This document shows, piece by piece, positions 34,279-43,691 of a DNA stretch of 64,000 nt. The notes below the pieces were generated by a model that was not told the origin of the DNA, searched no databases, and saw nothing but the letters and a program-made list of their open reading frames with translations. The position numbers and the translations under genes were made by a program. Source of the stretch: CAYNRE01 sp964399535 (GTDB taxonomy: Bacteria > Planctomycetota > Planctomycetia > Pirellulales > CAYNRE01). The stretch spans positions 78,484 through 142,483 of the forward strand of contig CAYNRE010000069.1 of assembly GCA_964399535.1 (NCBI GenBank), read 5' to 3'. Position 1 is the stretch's first letter, and every line of letters begins with the position of its first letter.

Positions 34279-35970
34279 TCAGCTCAAAAGTTGCTGGGCC
34301 GCGACCAGGCACCACGAGTTCAGCACATCCCAGAACAGCCCGAGAGCAACCAGGGGAATCACTACCGCGGTCAGGTACACCGCTTCGGGCGAGAAGGCCG
34401 AAAGCTCGAGCGGCAACCGGTTTTCCGGCACCGGATCGATGCACATCGCCTTCACCACTCGGAGATAATAGAACAGGCTAATCACGGTGTTCAAACCGCC
34501 GATCAAAAGCAGAGCCCACAGCTTGGCGTCGACCAGGGCGGCGAAAATATTGAATTTGGCCGCGAAGCCCGCCAGAGGCGGAATCCCGATCAGGCTCAGC
34601 AAGATCGTCGAAAACAGCACCGCCAACCAGGGAGCAGTACGAATCAGGCCCCGGTAATCGTCGATTTGCTCGCTCCGCATGGCGTTTCGCAGAAACGCCA
34701 CCACGGCAAACGCCCCCAGGTTCATGAACAAATAAGCCCCCACGTAAAACGCCAGCGAAGCCGCGGCCCGCTCGGCGGCCACCGGATCGGTGCCGGCCAG
34801 CGAAAGCATGGCAGCCACGGGCATCATCAGGTAGCCCGCGTGGGCGATCGTGGAATAGGCCAACAGCCGCTTGATATTGGTTTGCCCGTAAGCAGCCAGG
34901 TTACCGAAGGTACAAGTCACGGCGGCCAGCAGGGCCACGAGCAAAGTCAGATACCGCCGAGCGGGGGCCAGGGCCGCGTTCGAGGGGCCGGTCACGGCCG
35001 CCGCCTCTGCTTCCGCCGCGGAGTGTTCGTCTCCGGAGTGTTCGCCGGCGGTTTCGCCGGATTCGACCACCCGGGCTACGGCCTGACCCGCGGCCGGCTC
35101 GGGTAAGTAACCCACCCCCAGCGTTACGCGGACCAACAGAGCCAGCGCGGCGGCTTTCGAAGCGACCGACAGAAAGGCGTTCACCTCGGCGCTGGCCCCC
35201 TCGAACACATCGGGGCACCAGAAATGAAACGGTACGGCCGAGAGTTTGAAGGCCAGCCCGACCATGATCATCAGCCCCCCCAACACCAGGGCCGACTGCC
35301 GGGCCGGATCGAGTCCGCCAGCCAACAGGTCGCCCAATTGCAGGGCCACGGTCGGCAGGTGCACCGAACCGGTGATGCCCGCCACCAGGCTGATGCCATA
35401 GAGCATGATTCCGGCGGCGCCGGCGCCATAGACCGAATACTTCAAGGCCGCCTCGCTGGCTTCGCGGCGCCCCTTGAGCTGGCCGGCCAGGGCATACGAG
35501 GGAACGCTGGCCATTTCAATGCCCAGGAACACGATCAAGAGGTGGTTGGCCGACGCCATCAGGCACATGCCGATCGTGGCGCCCAGCACCAGCGAGTAGA
35601 AGTCGGGGCTGTCCTCGCGATCGGGAATGCCCGAAATACGTGTCAGCAAAATGAACAGCACCAGGAACAGCAGCAACACACCGCGAAAGAACACCGTCCA
35701 TCCGTCGAGCACCAAGAGCCCTGTGAACAGTTCCGTGCGCTCCAGGGCCTGGCTGCCCGCCAGATACTTCCAGGGGGCGGCCAACCACAGCGCGGCCAGC
35801 GTGCCGGCCAGGGCCGGATAGGCGGAGTTGATCCGCCAACCCCAGCGAGGCATCCGCAGCAAGAGCAGCACCACGATCGTGACCGACAGGGCCAACTCGG
35901 GGGCAAAGGCGCGCAGCGACACCTGCAGCGTGTCGTGCTCGAGGCTCGCGACCAGATCGGCGAAACTCAC
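34279..35970 (-). CDS. nuoN: NADH-quinone oxidoreductase subunit N
   Basis: An antiporter-like proton-pumping membrane subunit of complex I, with about 14 hydrophobic segments. Recognisable parts are LGIEMASVPSYALAG with the conserved Glu, KYSVYGAGAAGIMLYG, KLSAVPFHFWCPDVFEGA, and NIKRLLAYSTIAHAGYLMM. A non-membrane insertion of about 35 residues, rich in Ala and Glu (near residues 290-330), separates two helices. The start is uncertain: GTG at 35970 begins VSFADL, which resembles known NuoN starts, while GTG at 36042 would add 24 polar residues. It is the last gene of the nuo cluster. Confidence 0.92.
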   Translation of the reverse strand: MSFADLVASLEHDTLQVSLRAFAPELALSVTIVVLLLLRMPRWGWRINSAYPALAGTLAALWLAAPWKYLAGSQALERTELFTGLLVLDGWTVFFRGVLLLFLVLFILLTRISGIPDREDSPDFYSLVLGATIGMCLMASANHLLIVFLGIEMASVPSYALAGQLKGRREASEAALKYSVYGAGAAGIMLYGISLVAGITGSVHLPTVALQLGDLLAGGLDPARQSALVLGGLMIMVGLAFKLSAVPFHFWCPDVFEGASAEVNAFLSVASKAAALALLVRVTLGVGYLPEPAAGQAVARVVESGETAGEHSGDEHSAAEAEAAAVTGPSNAALAPARRYLTLLVALLAAVTCTFGNLAAYGQTNIKRLLAYSTIAHAGYLMMPVAAMLSLAGTDPVAAERAAASLAFYVGAYLFMNLGAFAVVAFLRNAMRSEQIDDYRGLIRTAPWLAVLFSTILLSLIGIPPLAGFAAKFNIFAALVDAKLWALLLIGGLNTVISLFYYLRVVKAMCIDPVPENRLPLELSAFSPEAVYLTAVVIPLVALGLFWDVLNSWCLVAAQQLLS

Positions 35971-36075
35971 GGCTAGGTTCTCGGCACTTCCAAAGAAATC
36001 GGCTTCGGTCGGCCAGCCACCCCGGTGGCGGCCCCCTTTCACTGGCCCCCGCGCGGCCCGCTCGCGGGCAGCTCC

Positions 36076-37809
36076 TTAACGCGCGGCCATGTCGGCTTCA
36101 CTTACCTCGGGCAGGGCCTTGTCCAGTCGGGGTTGTTTGACCGTCTCGGTCCATTCGGCCAGCTCGCGCACCTCTTTGCGGATGCTTTCACCCATGTAGG
36201 TAAAGACCGGCCGGGGAAACACCCCCAACGCGATGGCCAAGGTAACCAGCGGAATCGCGATCGCCAGTTCACGCGGGGTAATCGGCGTCAGGTGGTCGCC
36301 ATGTGGCCCCTTGTATTCGGGCCCCAGGTACACCCGCTGCAAGGTCCAGAGGATGTAGCCGGCGGTCAGGATGACCACGAATGCCGAGATCACCGCCAGG
36401 GCGTAGCTGTAGTTCCATACCGAAAGCGTAACCAGCACCTCGCCGATGAACCCGCACAGGCCCGGCAGCCCCAACCCGGCGAAAAAGATCACGAACGCCA
36501 GCCCGCTATATACCGGCATCCGCCCAAACAACCCGCCGAACTCGTCGAGGTTTCGATGATGCACTCGGTCGTAAACCACGCCCACCATGAAGAACATGCC
36601 GGCCGAGCTGATCCCGTGAGCAATCATCTGGAACATGGCACCGTTCATGCCCATGGTCCAATAATCGGGCAGGAAGTCGTTGCCCAGGCTGGCGCTCCAA
36701 ACGCCCATGCCTAAAACCACGTAGCCCATATGGCTCACCGAGCTGTAGGCCACGAGCCGCTTGAAATCCTTCTGGGCCATGGCGGCAAAAGCGCCGTAAA
36801 CCATCGACAAAGCGCCGATGCCGGTGACCAGCCAGGCCAGGTCGTAGCCGCCGTCGGGACAAATCGGATAGCAAATGCGAATGATGCCGTACCCGCCCAT
36901 CTTGAGCAGCACGCCGGCCAGAATCATCGAAATGGGCGTGGGGGCCTCGACGTGGGCATCGGGCAGCCAGGTGTGCAGCGGCACGGCCGGCACCTTGATC
37001 ACAAAGCCGATGAACAGCAGCAAGAATGCCCACCACTGCAGCGAGCGGCCAAAGAGCAGCTCGCCGTCGAATAGCTCGGTGCGGCGCCCCATTTCGGCCA
37101 GGGCCAACAGGTTAAAGGTGTGCAGCGGCTGATCGCTCGGGGCCGCCAATGCGTTGACCACCTGCCCCGACAAGCCCAGCGTGCCAATGGTTTCCGGAGC
37201 CGCCTGCTGAAGCGCCCGCAGATCGCTGGCGAAGTAGAGCATCAAAATGGCGATCAGCATGAACACGCCACCGAGCATGGTGTAGAGGAAGAACTTGATC
37301 GCCGCGTATTCGCGGCGCGGCCCCCCCCACACGCCGATCAGAAAGTACATCGGCAGCAGCATCACTTCCCAGAACACGAAGAATAGGAAGAAATCCAGGG
37401 CCAGAAACACCCCCAACATGCCGGTCTCAAGCACCAGAAACAGAATACAAAACGCTTTGACGTGCTTCTGAATATTCCAGGCGGCCCACATCGACAGCAC
37501 CGACAGGAACGAGGTGAGGCAAAACAGCGGGAAACTGATGCCGTCCATGCCCATCAGGTAGTAGATGTTGAAACTGGGGATCCAGTCCGACGAGAACATG
37601 AGCTGCATGTTCCCCACGCCGCGGTGGAACTCGATCCCCCCCTCGCCCTGCGGCAAGAACAGCACCAGGTTCAGGGCCAGCGTCACCATGGTTACGGCCA
37701 GGGCCGCGAGCTTGATGGCCTCGGTCCGGCCCTTGGGCATGAAAGCAATCAGCAGGGCGCCCAGGGCGGGCAGGAATACGATCAGGCTGACGAACGCCGC
37801 GGGGGACAT
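36076..37809 (-). CDS. nuoM: NADH-quinone oxidoreductase subunit M
   Basis: An antiporter-like proton-pumping subunit of complex I. The 577 residues include LLPMYFLIGVWGG, KFFLYTMLGGVFML, the KVPAVPLHTWLPDAHVEAPTPISMILAGVLLKMGGYG motif (in parts: PAVPLHTWLPDAH, GVLLKMGGYG), and DFKRLVAYSSVSHMGYV. A loop of about 40 residues after the sixth helix is longer than in E. coli. ATG at 37809 opens directly into the first helix. It lies between nuoL and nuoN as in the standard order. Confidence 0.95.
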   Translation of the reverse strand: MSPAAFVSLIVFLPALGALLIAFMPKGRTEAIKLAALAVTMVTLALNLVLFLPQGEGGIEFHRGVGNMQLMFSSDWIPSFNIYYLMGMDGISFPLFCLTSFLSVLSMWAAWNIQKHVKAFCILFLVLETGMLGVFLALDFFLFFVFWEVMLLPMYFLIGVWGGPRREYAAIKFFLYTMLGGVFMLIAILMLYFASDLRALQQAAPETIGTLGLSGQVVNALAAPSDQPLHTFNLLALAEMGRRTELFDGELLFGRSLQWWAFLLLFIGFVIKVPAVPLHTWLPDAHVEAPTPISMILAGVLLKMGGYGIIRICYPICPDGGYDLAWLVTGIGALSMVYGAFAAMAQKDFKRLVAYSSVSHMGYVVLGMGVWSASLGNDFLPDYWTMGMNGAMFQMIAHGISSAGMFFMVGVVYDRVHHRNLDEFGGLFGRMPVYSGLAFVIFFAGLGLPGLCGFIGEVLVTLSVWNYSYALAVISAFVVILTAGYILWTLQRVYLGPEYKGPHGDHLTPITPRELAIAIPLVTLAIALGVFPRPVFTYMGESIRKEVRELAEWTETVKQPRLDKALPEVSEADMAAR

Positions 37810-37923
37810 CGGTTCAATTCGCTTTCTTCAGGCGAGTGAAATGGCTACGTCCGAAAACACGGCTCCTCGGCACCACGGCCGCCCTCCCCAAGTGAAGGCG
37901 ATCGCAAGCAGCCCAGGGCCCAA

Positions 37924-40842
37924 CTACGGCCCGGCCTGGGCCAGGCTCCACCATCCGGAAAACTGACTCAACAACACGAACAGCACCACGGTGCCAATGG
38001 CAATGGCCAACACATAGGTCCGCAAACTGCCGCTTTGCACCGCCCGCAGCGCCAGTCCGAAGCGATAGGTCACTCCGGCCAGGCGGTTCACCGTGCCATC
38101 GACCAACGTGCGATCGATCAGCTCGTCGAGCCGTGAAATCGCCAATACGCATTGCGCCGTGCCGTCGATCAGGCGATCGATGCCCAGCTTGTCGAGGTTG
38201 GCGATCTGCTGCGATAGGAACATCACCGGCCGTACGAAGACCAGCTGATACAGCTCGTCGAAATACCACTTGTTAATCAGGAACCGGTACACCGGGCCAT
38301 AGACCCGGGCCACGTCGTCGGCACTAATCAGCCGCCAACCGTAAAACACGGTCGCCAAGAGGAAGCCCCCCAGGGCGGTGGCGAATGCCACCAGTCCGGC
38401 CGCCGTGTGAATGGCCGGTGCGTGGGAAAGGTGCTCATCGGGGTGCACCACACTGGTCCAGACTTGCCCCGCCACTTGGGGCGCGGCCGGCCGGGCCTGC
38501 TCCAGCAGTTGCTCCAGGCTCAGCCCACGGGCCGGCCCCAACGGCAACAGGGCGCCTACCAGCGCTACCGCGGCCAGAATGCCCACCGCAATCCAGGGCA
38601 ATCCCGCAGGGCCGGCGTGGGCGCCTGCGGCGCCGTGCGCGGATTCGTGACCATGCCCGTGCGAGTGGCCGTGCGCGTGCGAGTGACCGTGATCCGAGCC
38701 ATGCCCCGCGTGGCCGTCGCCGTGCCCGCCCTCATGCCCGCTATGTGCTTCGCCGTGCCCGTGCTCCTCGCCTCGCAGGGCCGAGAGCAGCAGCACCGCC
38801 GCGGCGGCCAGCGGCACGAAACACAGCACCCAGCGGATGGGCCAGGCCACGCAAATCGCCAGTGTGGCCAGCACCACCAACGGCAAGTACATCACCGGGG
38901 GCGATTCATGGGCATGGTCGTAAATGTGCTTGTCGCGCGGCGTTCCGGCAAATGTCAGATACCAGAGGCGGAACATGTAAAAGGCCGTAATCGCCGCTCC
39001 GCCCGCGGCCGCGTAGAACAAAATCGAATGCCCGGAAACGTTGGTGAACGACAGCAACTGAGCCAGGATCGCGTCTTTCGAGTAGTAGCCCGAAAAACCG
39101 ATCACCAGCGGAATCCCCGCCCCCGCAATGGCCAGGCAGCCCACCAGCATGGTCAGAGCCGTGTAGGGCATTTTCTTGAGCAGCCCGCCCATCTTGGGCA
39201 TTTCGTTCGTGTGGCAAGCGTGAATCACCGAGCCCGAGCACATGAAGAGCAGGCTCTTGAAGAACGCGTGGGTAAACAGGTGGTACAAGCCCGCGACCCA
39301 GCCGCCGGCCCCCAGGGCCAGCATCATGTAACCCAACTGGCTGACCGTGGAGTAGGCCAGTACCCGCTTGATGTCGGTCGCGGTGATGGCGATCGTGGCC
39401 GCCAGAAACAACGTGATCATCCCGCAGTAGGCGATGACCAGCAGCACTTCCGGCGTAAACACCGGAAAGAATCGGCCCACCAGGTACACGCCGGCCGCCA
39501 CCATCGTGGCCGAGTGCACCAGGGCCGACACCGGGGTGGGGCCCTCCATGGCGTCGGGCAACCAGACATGCAGCGGAAACTGAGCGCTTTTGCCGACGCA
39601 GCCGCAGAAAATGCCCAGGCCGGCCACGATCAATAACCCGTAGCCCAACCCCTGCCCGCGCCAGGCCACCAGCTGCTCGGGCGTGGCGGGGTTTCCTTGG
39701 GCCAGTTGGTCGAAGGCGGCCGCCTTGACCAGGCCATCGGAGACCGTCAGCTCGAAACCTTTCTCGGCAGGGCGCACCAGGCTGAAGATACCGGGTTGGA
39801 CCACGTTCTTTTCGGTTTGGTTGCCGAAATTAAAGGTGCCCAGCGCGCCGAACAGGGCCATCAGGCCGATGATCATGCCGAAGTCGCCGACGCGGTTGAC
39901 GATAAACGCCTTGTTGGCCGCGTTCGAGGCACTCTTGCGCTCGATGTAAAACCCGATCAGAAAATACGAGCAGATACCGACCAATTCCCAGAACACGAAT
40001 ACCATCGCAATGTTGCCAGCGACCACCAGGCCCAGCATGCTGAAGCAAAACAGCGACAGGTACTGAAAGAAGCGGTGGAACCGCCCCGGCCGGTGCAGGT
40101 ATTGGCCATTGGCCAGCTTCACTTCGTGGTCGGTAATTTCGCTCAGCTCATCGTGCATGTAGCCGATGGCGTAGAAGTGAATGCAACTGGCAATGAAGGT
40201 CACCATGCAAAACATGCCGACCGTCAGGGCGTCGATGTAGTAGCCGATATCGAGCTTGAGCTCGCCGAACCGAGCCAACCGATACCAGGTGCCCGCCAGG
40301 TAGGCCGGCGGCGCCGGCGCGTGATGATCGTCACCGTGCTCGCCAGCGCTACCGTGTCCCGGCGCCACAGGCTGCGCGGGAGCGGGCTCGTCTGCCCCGT
40401 GGCCGGCTGCCACGGCGCCGGCCTGGTGCTCTCGGGCCGCCTCGTCGGCGGGGCGGTGGGCCACGCTCATCAGCAACGCCGACCGCGTGGGAGGCACCTT
40501 TGATTGGCAGCAGGACGCGGGTGAATCGAGCGAACAGGCGTCGAGCGCCGCGTGCTCGTCGGCCGACGGCGAGTCCTCACCGTCGTGGTCCGAGTGCGCG
40601 TCTGCGTCGTGGTGGCCAGCCTCCGCGAACGGATGGTGATGCACCCAAATGGCCAGCGAGCTGAACGAGAGCACCGCCGCGCTCAAAATCGCGCCGGTCG
40701 CCACGTACGAAGCCAGGTAGCCCGCCTTGCCCAGCTTGGGACCGACCAGCACGATCAACGTGAACGAAACCAACGGCAACAGCCAGGCCGCCCCCAAGAG
40801 CAGGGGCAGTAAACTCAACTGCGTGGACGCGATCTGTTCCAT
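37924..40842 (-). CDS. nuoL: NADH-quinone oxidoreductase subunit L with histidine-rich insertions
   Basis: The most distal proton-pumping subunit of complex I. Core motifs are FVFWELVGICSYFLIGFY, AFIVNRVGDFGMIIG, KSAQFPLHVWLPDAMEGPTPVSALVH (in parts), and DIKRVLAYSTVSQLGYMMLALG. At 972 residues it is about 330 longer than usual. The surplus is mainly in two regions. One, near residues 67-180 (DNA about 40300-40650), is His/Asp/Glu-rich and also holds Cys-Cys. The other, near residues 690-735 (DNA about 38630-38775), is a dense His-Gly tract of repeated HGHS-type units. Both fall in loops between helices. The rest of the C-terminus, including the long amphipathic helix region, is present. Confidence 0.94.
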   Translation of the reverse strand: MEQIASTQLSLLPLLLGAAWLLPLVSFTLIVLVGPKLGKAGYLASYVATGAILSAAVLSFSSLAIWVHHHPFAEAGHHDADAHSDHDGEDSPSADEHAALDACSLDSPASCCQSKVPPTRSALLMSVAHRPADEAAREHQAGAVAAGHGADEPAPAQPVAPGHGSAGEHGDDHHAPAPPAYLAGTWYRLARFGELKLDIGYYIDALTVGMFCMVTFIASCIHFYAIGYMHDELSEITDHEVKLANGQYLHRPGRFHRFFQYLSLFCFSMLGLVVAGNIAMVFVFWELVGICSYFLIGFYIERKSASNAANKAFIVNRVGDFGMIIGLMALFGALGTFNFGNQTEKNVVQPGIFSLVRPAEKGFELTVSDGLVKAAAFDQLAQGNPATPEQLVAWRGQGLGYGLLIVAGLGIFCGCVGKSAQFPLHVWLPDAMEGPTPVSALVHSATMVAAGVYLVGRFFPVFTPEVLLVIAYCGMITLFLAATIAITATDIKRVLAYSTVSQLGYMMLALGAGGWVAGLYHLFTHAFFKSLLFMCSGSVIHACHTNEMPKMGGLLKKMPYTALTMLVGCLAIAGAGIPLVIGFSGYYSKDAILAQLLSFTNVSGHSILFYAAAGGAAITAFYMFRLWYLTFAGTPRDKHIYDHAHESPPVMYLPLVVLATLAICVAWPIRWVLCFVPLAAAAVLLLSALRGEEHGHGEAHSGHEGGHGDGHAGHGSDHGHSHAHGHSHGHGHESAHGAAGAHAGPAGLPWIAVGILAAVALVGALLPLGPARGLSLEQLLEQARPAAPQVAGQVWTSVVHPDEHLSHAPAIHTAAGLVAFATALGGFLLATVFYGWRLISADDVARVYGPVYRFLINKWYFDELYQLVFVRPVMFLSQQIANLDKLGIDRLIDGTAQCVLAISRLDELIDRTLVDGTVNRLAGVTYRFGLALRAVQSGSLRTYVLAIAIGTVVLFVLLSQFSGWWSLAQAGP

Positions 40843-40971
40843 GGCCGGTTCAGTTCAGCTCGTGCGATTGAATTGGTACGTTGCCCGACCGGCTTCCGCG
40901 CCCCCCGCGAGGGGGCCTGCGCGGCCATCGGCCGAATGGCGCTTTCGGCGCCCTGGCCGGCAACCCGGCGG

Positions 40972-41316
40972 TTAACCCTTCAGGTCGTCGGCGCGGTCCA
41001 CGTCGACCGTGGCATGGTTGTTGTAAAAGTTGAGCGTGATCGCCAGGGCTACCGCGGCCTCGGCCGCGGCCAGCACGATCACGAACAGGGCAATCAACTG
41101 GCCGTCCAAACCCAGCCCCCAGGTCTGGTCGGCTCGCAGATATCGGCTGCCAAAGGCCACGAAATTCAAATTGGCGCCGTTAAGCACCAACTCGATGCCC
41201 ATCAGCACGCCCAGCGCGTTGCGTTTGCTGGCCATGCAAACCACGCCGGAAACAAACAAAATGGCGCCCACCACCAGGTAATGGGCCACCCCGACCGGTT
41301 GACTGAGCAGGTTCAT
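40972..41316 (-). CDS. nuoK: NADH-quinone oxidoreductase subunit K
   Basis: A small three-helix membrane subunit of complex I. The 114 residues have YLVVGAILFVSGVV, the MGIELVLNGANLNFVAF helix with its conserved Glu, and a third helix VIVLAAAEAAVALAI with the second conserved Glu. These two Glu residues line the proton path. Its ATG overlaps the nuoJ stop by four bases. It has a short extra C-terminal tail of polar residues. Confidence 0.95.
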   Translation of the reverse strand: MNLLSQPVGVAHYLVVGAILFVSGVVCMASKRNALGVLMGIELVLNGANLNFVAFGSRYLRADQTWGLGLDGQLIALFVIVLAAAEAAVALAITLNFYNNHATVDVDRADDLKG

Positions 41317-41912
41317 GTCGTCTCCGTGGCGCGCTTCTTGGTGCGGGCCAGGTAAGCAGCCCCGATCAACACCACCAGCAGGTGGACCGAGACGATTTCG
41401 AACGGCAACAGGTAGCCCGACATTCCTTGGCGAAGCCGGGCCTGGGGTTGTTCGTACTGATCGACCCGGGCACCAAGCAGGCCGAGCCCCAGTTTCGTCG
41501 CGGTGCGGCTGTCGTCGGTGGCCAGGCGCGCCTGCGACTCGGTGCTGCCGCGCCAGTCGTCGACCCGCACGGCGGTCTGCACCAACACCGCCAGCAGACA
41601 GCCGGCCACGATCGCGGCTGCCGCCCAGTCGCCCCCCCCGGTCTTGATCGAGACGAACGGGCCCTGGGCCGTGAGCATTACGCCGAAAATAAGCAACACC
41701 AGCGTGCCGCCGACGTAGATCATCAGTTGCATGGCGCCGACGAAATCGGCCCCCGCCAGAAAGAACAGCCCCGCCGTGGCTCCCAGCGAAATAATCAGGT
41801 GAAAGGCCATCCGCACCACGTTGCTGCTGACGACCACGGCCACGCTGAACACGGCCGCCACCAGGGCGAACAGCAGAAAAAAGAACGTGTGCCAGTTGAT
41901 TGCTTGGTCCAC
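41313..41912 (-). CDS. nuoJ: NADH-quinone oxidoreductase subunit J
   Basis: A membrane subunit of complex I near the quinone channel. The 199 residues have five hydrophobic stretches and the family block VVRMAFHLIISLGATAGLFFLAGADFVGAMQLMIYVGGTLVLLIFGVML, seen here in parts as AFHLIISL, LAGADFVGAMQLMIYVGG and LLIFGVML. The start codon is GTG at 41912, 19 bases after nuoH. The loop between the last two helices (about residues 105-165) is charged and somewhat long. Confidence 0.93.
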   Translation of the reverse strand: MDQAINWHTFFFLLFALVAAVFSVAVVVSSNVVRMAFHLIISLGATAGLFFLAGADFVGAMQLMIYVGGTLVLLIFGVMLTAQGPFVSIKTGGGDWAAAAIVAGCLLAVLVQTAVRVDDWRGSTESQARLATDDSRTATKLGLGLLGARVDQYEQPQARLRQGMSGYLLPFEIVSVHLLVVLIGAAYLARTKKRATETT

Positions 41913-41931
41913 GCCAGCAGTGCTCCGTGAC

Positions 41932-43215
41932 TTAGGGAACCAACCGGGGCTCGGCCGGTAGCGTGCCGGCCGCCAGGCGCAATGCCGTCGGCTCGTCGCC
42001 CGCTTGCAGGGGCTGCTGGGCAGGCCCGTCGGCCGGGGCCGCTGGCAGCACCTCTTCCGCGCGAATCCGAGTCCGATACGGCAGGCCCGGCGGGGTCTCG
42101 GCGGTAGCCGCGTAGGGCCGGGTTCGTAAACCCAGGTGCACCGGCAAACCGCTCAAGGTCCACAGCGTCGAACCCAGAAAGAACACCGCCGCCAGCGGGG
42201 TGCAGTACTTCAAACAGGTCTTCATCACCTGGTCGATCCGCAACCGGGGCAACGTCCAGCGAACCCACATCATCACCAACACGCCCGTGACGCATTTGCC
42301 GATGAAGTTGAGGCACCCCAGGAAATTCGCGATGTAAATCAGCACCGGGTGGGTCGATTGGCTGAGCCCCAGCAACTCGGTCACCGGAATCGGTCCGTTC
42401 CAGCCGCCAAAAAAGAGCGTCGCCGCCAAACCGCTGACAATGAACATCGAGCCGTACTCGGCCACGAAAAAGAACAGCCAGCGAAAGCCCGAATACTCGG
42501 TGTGGAATCCGGCCACCAGTTCGCTTTCGGCCTCGGCCAGGTCGAACGGCGCACGGTTCACGCTCGCCGTGGCACAGGTGAAGTACACCCAAAACACGCC
42601 GAAGGTGAACGGGTCACGGAAGATCAGCCAATTCCAGAAAAAACCCTGCTGCATATTGCCGATGGTCACCAGGTCCATCGTGCCGCAAATCAACACCGGC
42701 ACCACCACGCACATGCCCAGCGGCACTTCGTAGCTGACCACCTGGGCCGCCTCGCGCATGCCGCCGAACAGCGACCACTTCGACCCCGAGGCGTAGCCCG
42801 CCAAGATGGTGCCAAACACCTCGAGCCCCAGCACGGCCACGATGAAAAACACGCCCACGTTCAGGTGCTGGGCAACCCAACCGTTGGAAAACGGCAAGGC
42901 CAGGAAGGCCGACAGCGAGGTGCAGAAGCTGACATAGGGTGCCAGGCGGAACAGCAACTGGTCCGCGTCTTTAGGAACCAGGTCTTCCTTGGTGATCAGC
43001 TTGATCCCATCGGCAATCGTCTGCAGCCAACCAAAGCGGCCGCCGACCCGGGTGGGGCCCAGCCGGTCCTGAATGCGGCCGGCCACTTTCCGCTCGGCCC
43101 ACACGAATGCGATGCCGCTGCCGAGCGACAGGGTCAAAAGCAGCGCGACGTGCACCAGCGCCGGAATCAGATTGGCGAGCCAACTGGGCAAATACTCGGC
43201 CAGGAATTCAGCCAC
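41932..43215 (-). CDS. nuoH: NADH-quinone oxidoreductase subunit H
   Basis: Membrane subunit forming much of the quinone-binding site. Clear motifs: AERKVAGRIQDRLGPTRVG, ADGIKLITKEDLVP, the NRAPFDLAEAESELVAGFHTEYSG loop (in parts NRAPFDLAEAE, ELVAGFHTEYSG), and VRWTLPRLRIDQ near the end. GTG at 43215 (VAEFLAEYLP) is preferred over GTG at 43302, whose extra 29 residues are Arg/Pro-rich. The C-terminal ~70 residues after the last helix are a polar, Pro/Ala-rich extension not present in E. coli NuoH. A 476-base gap without a gene separates it from nuoD. Confidence 0.93.
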   Translation of the reverse strand: MAEFLAEYLPSWLANLIPALVHVALLLTLSLGSGIAFVWAERKVAGRIQDRLGPTRVGGRFGWLQTIADGIKLITKEDLVPKDADQLLFRLAPYVSFCTSLSAFLALPFSNGWVAQHLNVGVFFIVAVLGLEVFGTILAGYASGSKWSLFGGMREAAQVVSYEVPLGMCVVVPVLICGTMDLVTIGNMQQGFFWNWLIFRDPFTFGVFWVYFTCATASVNRAPFDLAEAESELVAGFHTEYSGFRWLFFFVAEYGSMFIVSGLAATLFFGGWNGPIPVTELLGLSQSTHPVLIYIANFLGCLNFIGKCVTGVLVMMWVRWTLPRLRIDQVMKTCLKYCTPLAAVFFLGSTLWTLSGLPVHLGLRTRPYAATAETPPGLPYRTRIRAEEVLPAAPADGPAQQPLQAGDEPTALRLAAGTLPAEPRLVP

Positions 43216-43691
43216 CGCGGTCGTCCGTTCTCGGGGGTGCGTCGATCTCCAGGAGGCGGGCGGCTCGATCGACGGGCCAAAGGGGGGCCGCCTCGCGGGC
43301 ACGCGCGCCGCTCGCCTGACACTCGGCCCGCCACGGGGGATTTGCGCCCCCGCCGGGCCAGCCCGCGCGCCATCGGCGCCGCGCAGACCGTCAAACGCCT
43401 TCCCAACCGGCTAGGGTGGCCGGCGAAGATCGTGAAATATTGCACGAGCAGGTAGCGGCTTACAAGCCCCTCGGGGGGCATTTTTCGCCCCGCTGCGCTT
43501 CGCCTGGAACGAGCAGTCTCGACCATTCCGCTCGGCCGGAGCGCCCAAGTGCCTGTAGCCTGTCGGGCCCTGGGAGTCCGCCCCTCCGGAATCCGCGTGC
43601 CCCACGGCAAAAAAAGCCGCGGCAACCCCCTCGCGGGTAGCCCTCGGCGCGAGGGCCCTCGCGCGCTGCCGACCTCGCCGGGTCGGGCCGC
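43216..43691. other. Intergenic gap between nuoD and nuoH
   Basis: About 476 bases of GC-rich sequence with no supportable gene. In many genomes nuoE, nuoF, nuoG and nuoI would sit here. On the minus strand GCCGCGGC is followed by seven T residues (about 43608-43622), possibly an attenuator, though no long stem supports it. Confidence 0.35.

Noticed and set aside
38630..38775. Possible CRISPR-like or tandem DNA repeat in the His-Gly tract of nuoL
   Set aside because: The repetition reflects alternating His/Gly codons in frame; there are no regular repeat-spacer units.
38407..39636. 409-codon open frame on the + strand opposite nuoL
   Set aside because: It is an antisense shadow of nuoL, which has clear homology; the product is His/Gln/Arg-rich and unrelated to any family.
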